A stretch of 6,756 nucleotides of DNA from DATAPE01 sp034667545 (GTDB lineage: Bacteria > Actinomycetota > CADDZG01 > WHSQ01), in the NCBI GenBank assembly GCA_034667545.1, contig JAXDJR010000045.1:1-6756 (forward strand). Direction: 5' to 3'. The notes beneath the pieces are model-generated. The model was not told the DNA's origin. It saw only the letters and a program-made list of their open reading frames with translations, and ran no database searches. Below are positions 5,591 to 6,756 of this stretch, piece by piece. The first letter of the stretch is position 1. Every line of letters starts with the position of its first letter. A program made the translations under genes and the position numbers.

Positions 5591-6727
5591 ATGGCAAGGG
5601 TGAAAGCAGTGGAATCGGTTCGTAGCCCACGCAGGATGGCGATCGCTGCGCTGCTGGCTGGGGCTGTCGCATCGCTGATGCTGACAGGTCCCGGGGCTAG
5701 CGCGATGTCTGCCGAGACGCGCGAACACAGCAATGCCTATCGGCAGGTGAATCTGGTCTCCGACGTACCGGGGGCCGCGCAGGTCACAGATCCCAATCTG
5801 GTCAACCCCTGGGGCATGTCGGCAAGTCCAACCAGCCCTCTGTGGGTCTCTGACAATGGGACCGATGTGAGCACGCTCTATGCCGGAGGAGCCCAAGGCA
5901 TGCCGTTCGGCATCGTGCCTCTCGTTGTGAACATCCCGGGCGGAGCTCCAACCGGGCAGGCCTTCAATGCCTCGGGTGGGTTCGTCGTCCACTCTGGCTC
6001 GTCGAGCGGACCCGCGCTTTTCCTGTTCGCGTCAGAATCCGGAATGATCACCGGATGGAGCCCGGCGGTGCCGGCTCCCGCACCCTCGACGGAGGCGCAG
6101 GTGGCGGTCACCACTCCGGGCGCTGTTTACAAGGGTCTAGCCCTGGCCAACACCGACCACGGCGAACGTCTATACGCTGCCAATTTCAGCGCCGGCACCA
6201 TCGATGTCTTTGACAGCAACTTCATGCCGGTGCATCGCGATGGCGCATTCGTCGATCACCGCCTCCCGGACGGATATGCCCCCTTCAACATCCAGGAGCT
6301 CGGCGGCCGCTTGTACGTCTCCTACGCCAAGCAGGACGAAACCAAGGTGGACGACGTCCCGGGCCGGGGGCACGGTTTCGTAGACGTCTACAGCCCAGGG
6401 GGCCACTTGCTTCGACGACTGATTCGCCGCGGTCCCCTTGATTCTCCGTGGGGCCTCGTGATCGCACCACGCGACTTCGGGCGATTCGGCCACGATCTGT
6501 TGGTCGGCAACTTTGGCAACGGGAAGGTCCATGCATTCGACCGTCGGAGTGGCGAACTCCTCGGCACCTTGCGTGACAAGCAGCATGAGGCGATCGTCAT
6601 CGATGGCCTGTGGGGCCTCCGCTTCGGCAACGGCGTGGCCGGGTCGATCCACACTCTGCTCTTCACGGCGGGCCCAGACGGCGAGGCACACGGCCTTCTC
6701 GGAGCCATCCATCACATAGAGCACTGA
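5591..6727 (+). CDS. Exported TIGR03118-family protein, probable beta-propeller
   Basis: 378 residues. The signal peptide has RR at 14-15, a hydrophobic core (about 16-33) and ends ASA at 36-38. SPRRMAIAA is reminiscent of, but poorer than, a twin-arginine motif. The mature part shows the successive conserved blocks of the family: VNLVSDVPGAAQVTDPNLVNPWG (52-74, split here as seen), PLWVSDNGT (83-91), KGLALAN (181-187), LYAANFSAGTIDVFD (194-208), APFNIQ (230-235), LYVSYAKQD (241-249), GFVDVYSPGG (262-271), SPWGLVIAP (285-293), HDLLVGNFGNG (301-311), DGLWGLRFGNG (338-348), LFTAGP (357-362) and HGLLGAI (367-373). The repeated strand patterns around NPWG, SPWG and GLWG suggest an NHL-like propeller, but the function is unknown. 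It has no cysteine. Length is full for the family, and it is divergently placed from the phosphoesterase. The family includes proteins with a PEP-CTERM sorting tail; none is present here, so it is probably released or held by its fold. Confidence 0.87.
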   Translation: MARVKAVESVRSPRRMAIAALLAGAVASLMLTGPGASAMSAETREHSNAYRQVNLVSDVPGAAQVTDPNLVNPWGMSASPTSPLWVSDNGTDVSTLYAGGAQGMPFGIVPLVVNIPGGAPTGQAFNASGGFVVHSGSSSGPALFLFASESGMITGWSPAVPAPAPSTEAQVAVTTPGAVYKGLALANTDHGERLYAANFSAGTIDVFDSNFMPVHRDGAFVDHRLPDGYAPFNIQELGGRLYVSYAKQDETKVDDVPGRGHGFVDVYSPGGHLLRRLIRRGPLDSPWGLVIAPRDFGRFGHDLLVGNFGNGKVHAFDRRSGELLGTLRDKQHEAIVIDGLWGLRFGNGVAGSIHTLLFTAGPDGEAHGLLGAIHHIEH

Positions 6728-6756
6728 GAACGGGAAGTAACTTTTCTCCCGCTGCG

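Noticed and set aside
25..6727. A single new multi-gene system linking all the genes
   Set aside because: Genes are on both strands, separated by 120-530 base gaps, and belong to unrelated families; only the shared envelope location connects them.
6733..6754. Possible terminator after the TIGR03118-family gene (CGGGA...TCCCG around a T4 run)
   Set aside because: Only 5 base pairs with an 11-base loop, a competing GAGAA/TTCTC pairing, and the window ends before any T tract could be seen.

Overview
The window looks like chromosomal DNA from a high-GC, probably soil-dwelling, Gram-positive-type bacterium. Actinomycetota is the best guess, with Chloroflexota or a related lineage possible. The guess rests on a DUF4232-like tail, a Flp pilin with the GATAVEYG signature, a WAVG-repeat propeller, an LtrA membrane protein and a TIGR03118-type protein, all in GC-rich DNA with strong Shine-Dalgarno sites. 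There is no rRNA, tRNA, CRISPR array, transposase or phage gene, so the taxonomy is inference.

Layout, plus strand first. Positions 1-177 hold the 3' end of a gene that enters from the left (DUF4232-like, Cys-containing). A 230-base gap with one short inverted repeat follows. 408-1589 encodes an exported seven-bladed beta-propeller built from WAVG...WNGTxW repeats. 1713-2957 encodes an LtrA-family polytopic membrane protein whose conserved N-terminus has no ATG, GTG or TTG available, so CTG initiation is proposed. 2958-3230 is non-coding and carries a long hairpin between convergent genes.

Minus strand. 3231-3428 is a small Flp/Fap type IVb prepilin. Upstream of it, 3429-3634 is non-coding and contains a five-tract G-quadruplex motif on the sense strand. 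3635-5059 encodes an exported phosphoesterase of the acid phosphatase / phospholipase C family with four close cysteine pairs. Its start codon overlaps the stop of a four-codon upstream ORF. A divergent intergenic region of about 520 bases (5071-5590) follows, with a three-copy CTCAGGC motif and two leader hairpins. On the plus strand 5591-6727 encodes an exported TIGR03118-family (propeller-like) protein.

Functionally, most genes here act at or outside the membrane: two secreted repeat or propeller proteins, a secreted phosphatase, a pilin and a membrane protein. They are in separate transcription units with sizeable gaps, so this is a neighbourhood of surface functions rather than a recognisable operon or pathway. 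I found no convincing new multi-gene system. The most unusual items are regulatory or architectural: the G-quadruplex motif, the overlapping mini-ORF, the missing conventional start of LtrA, and the cysteine patterns of the two exported proteins.
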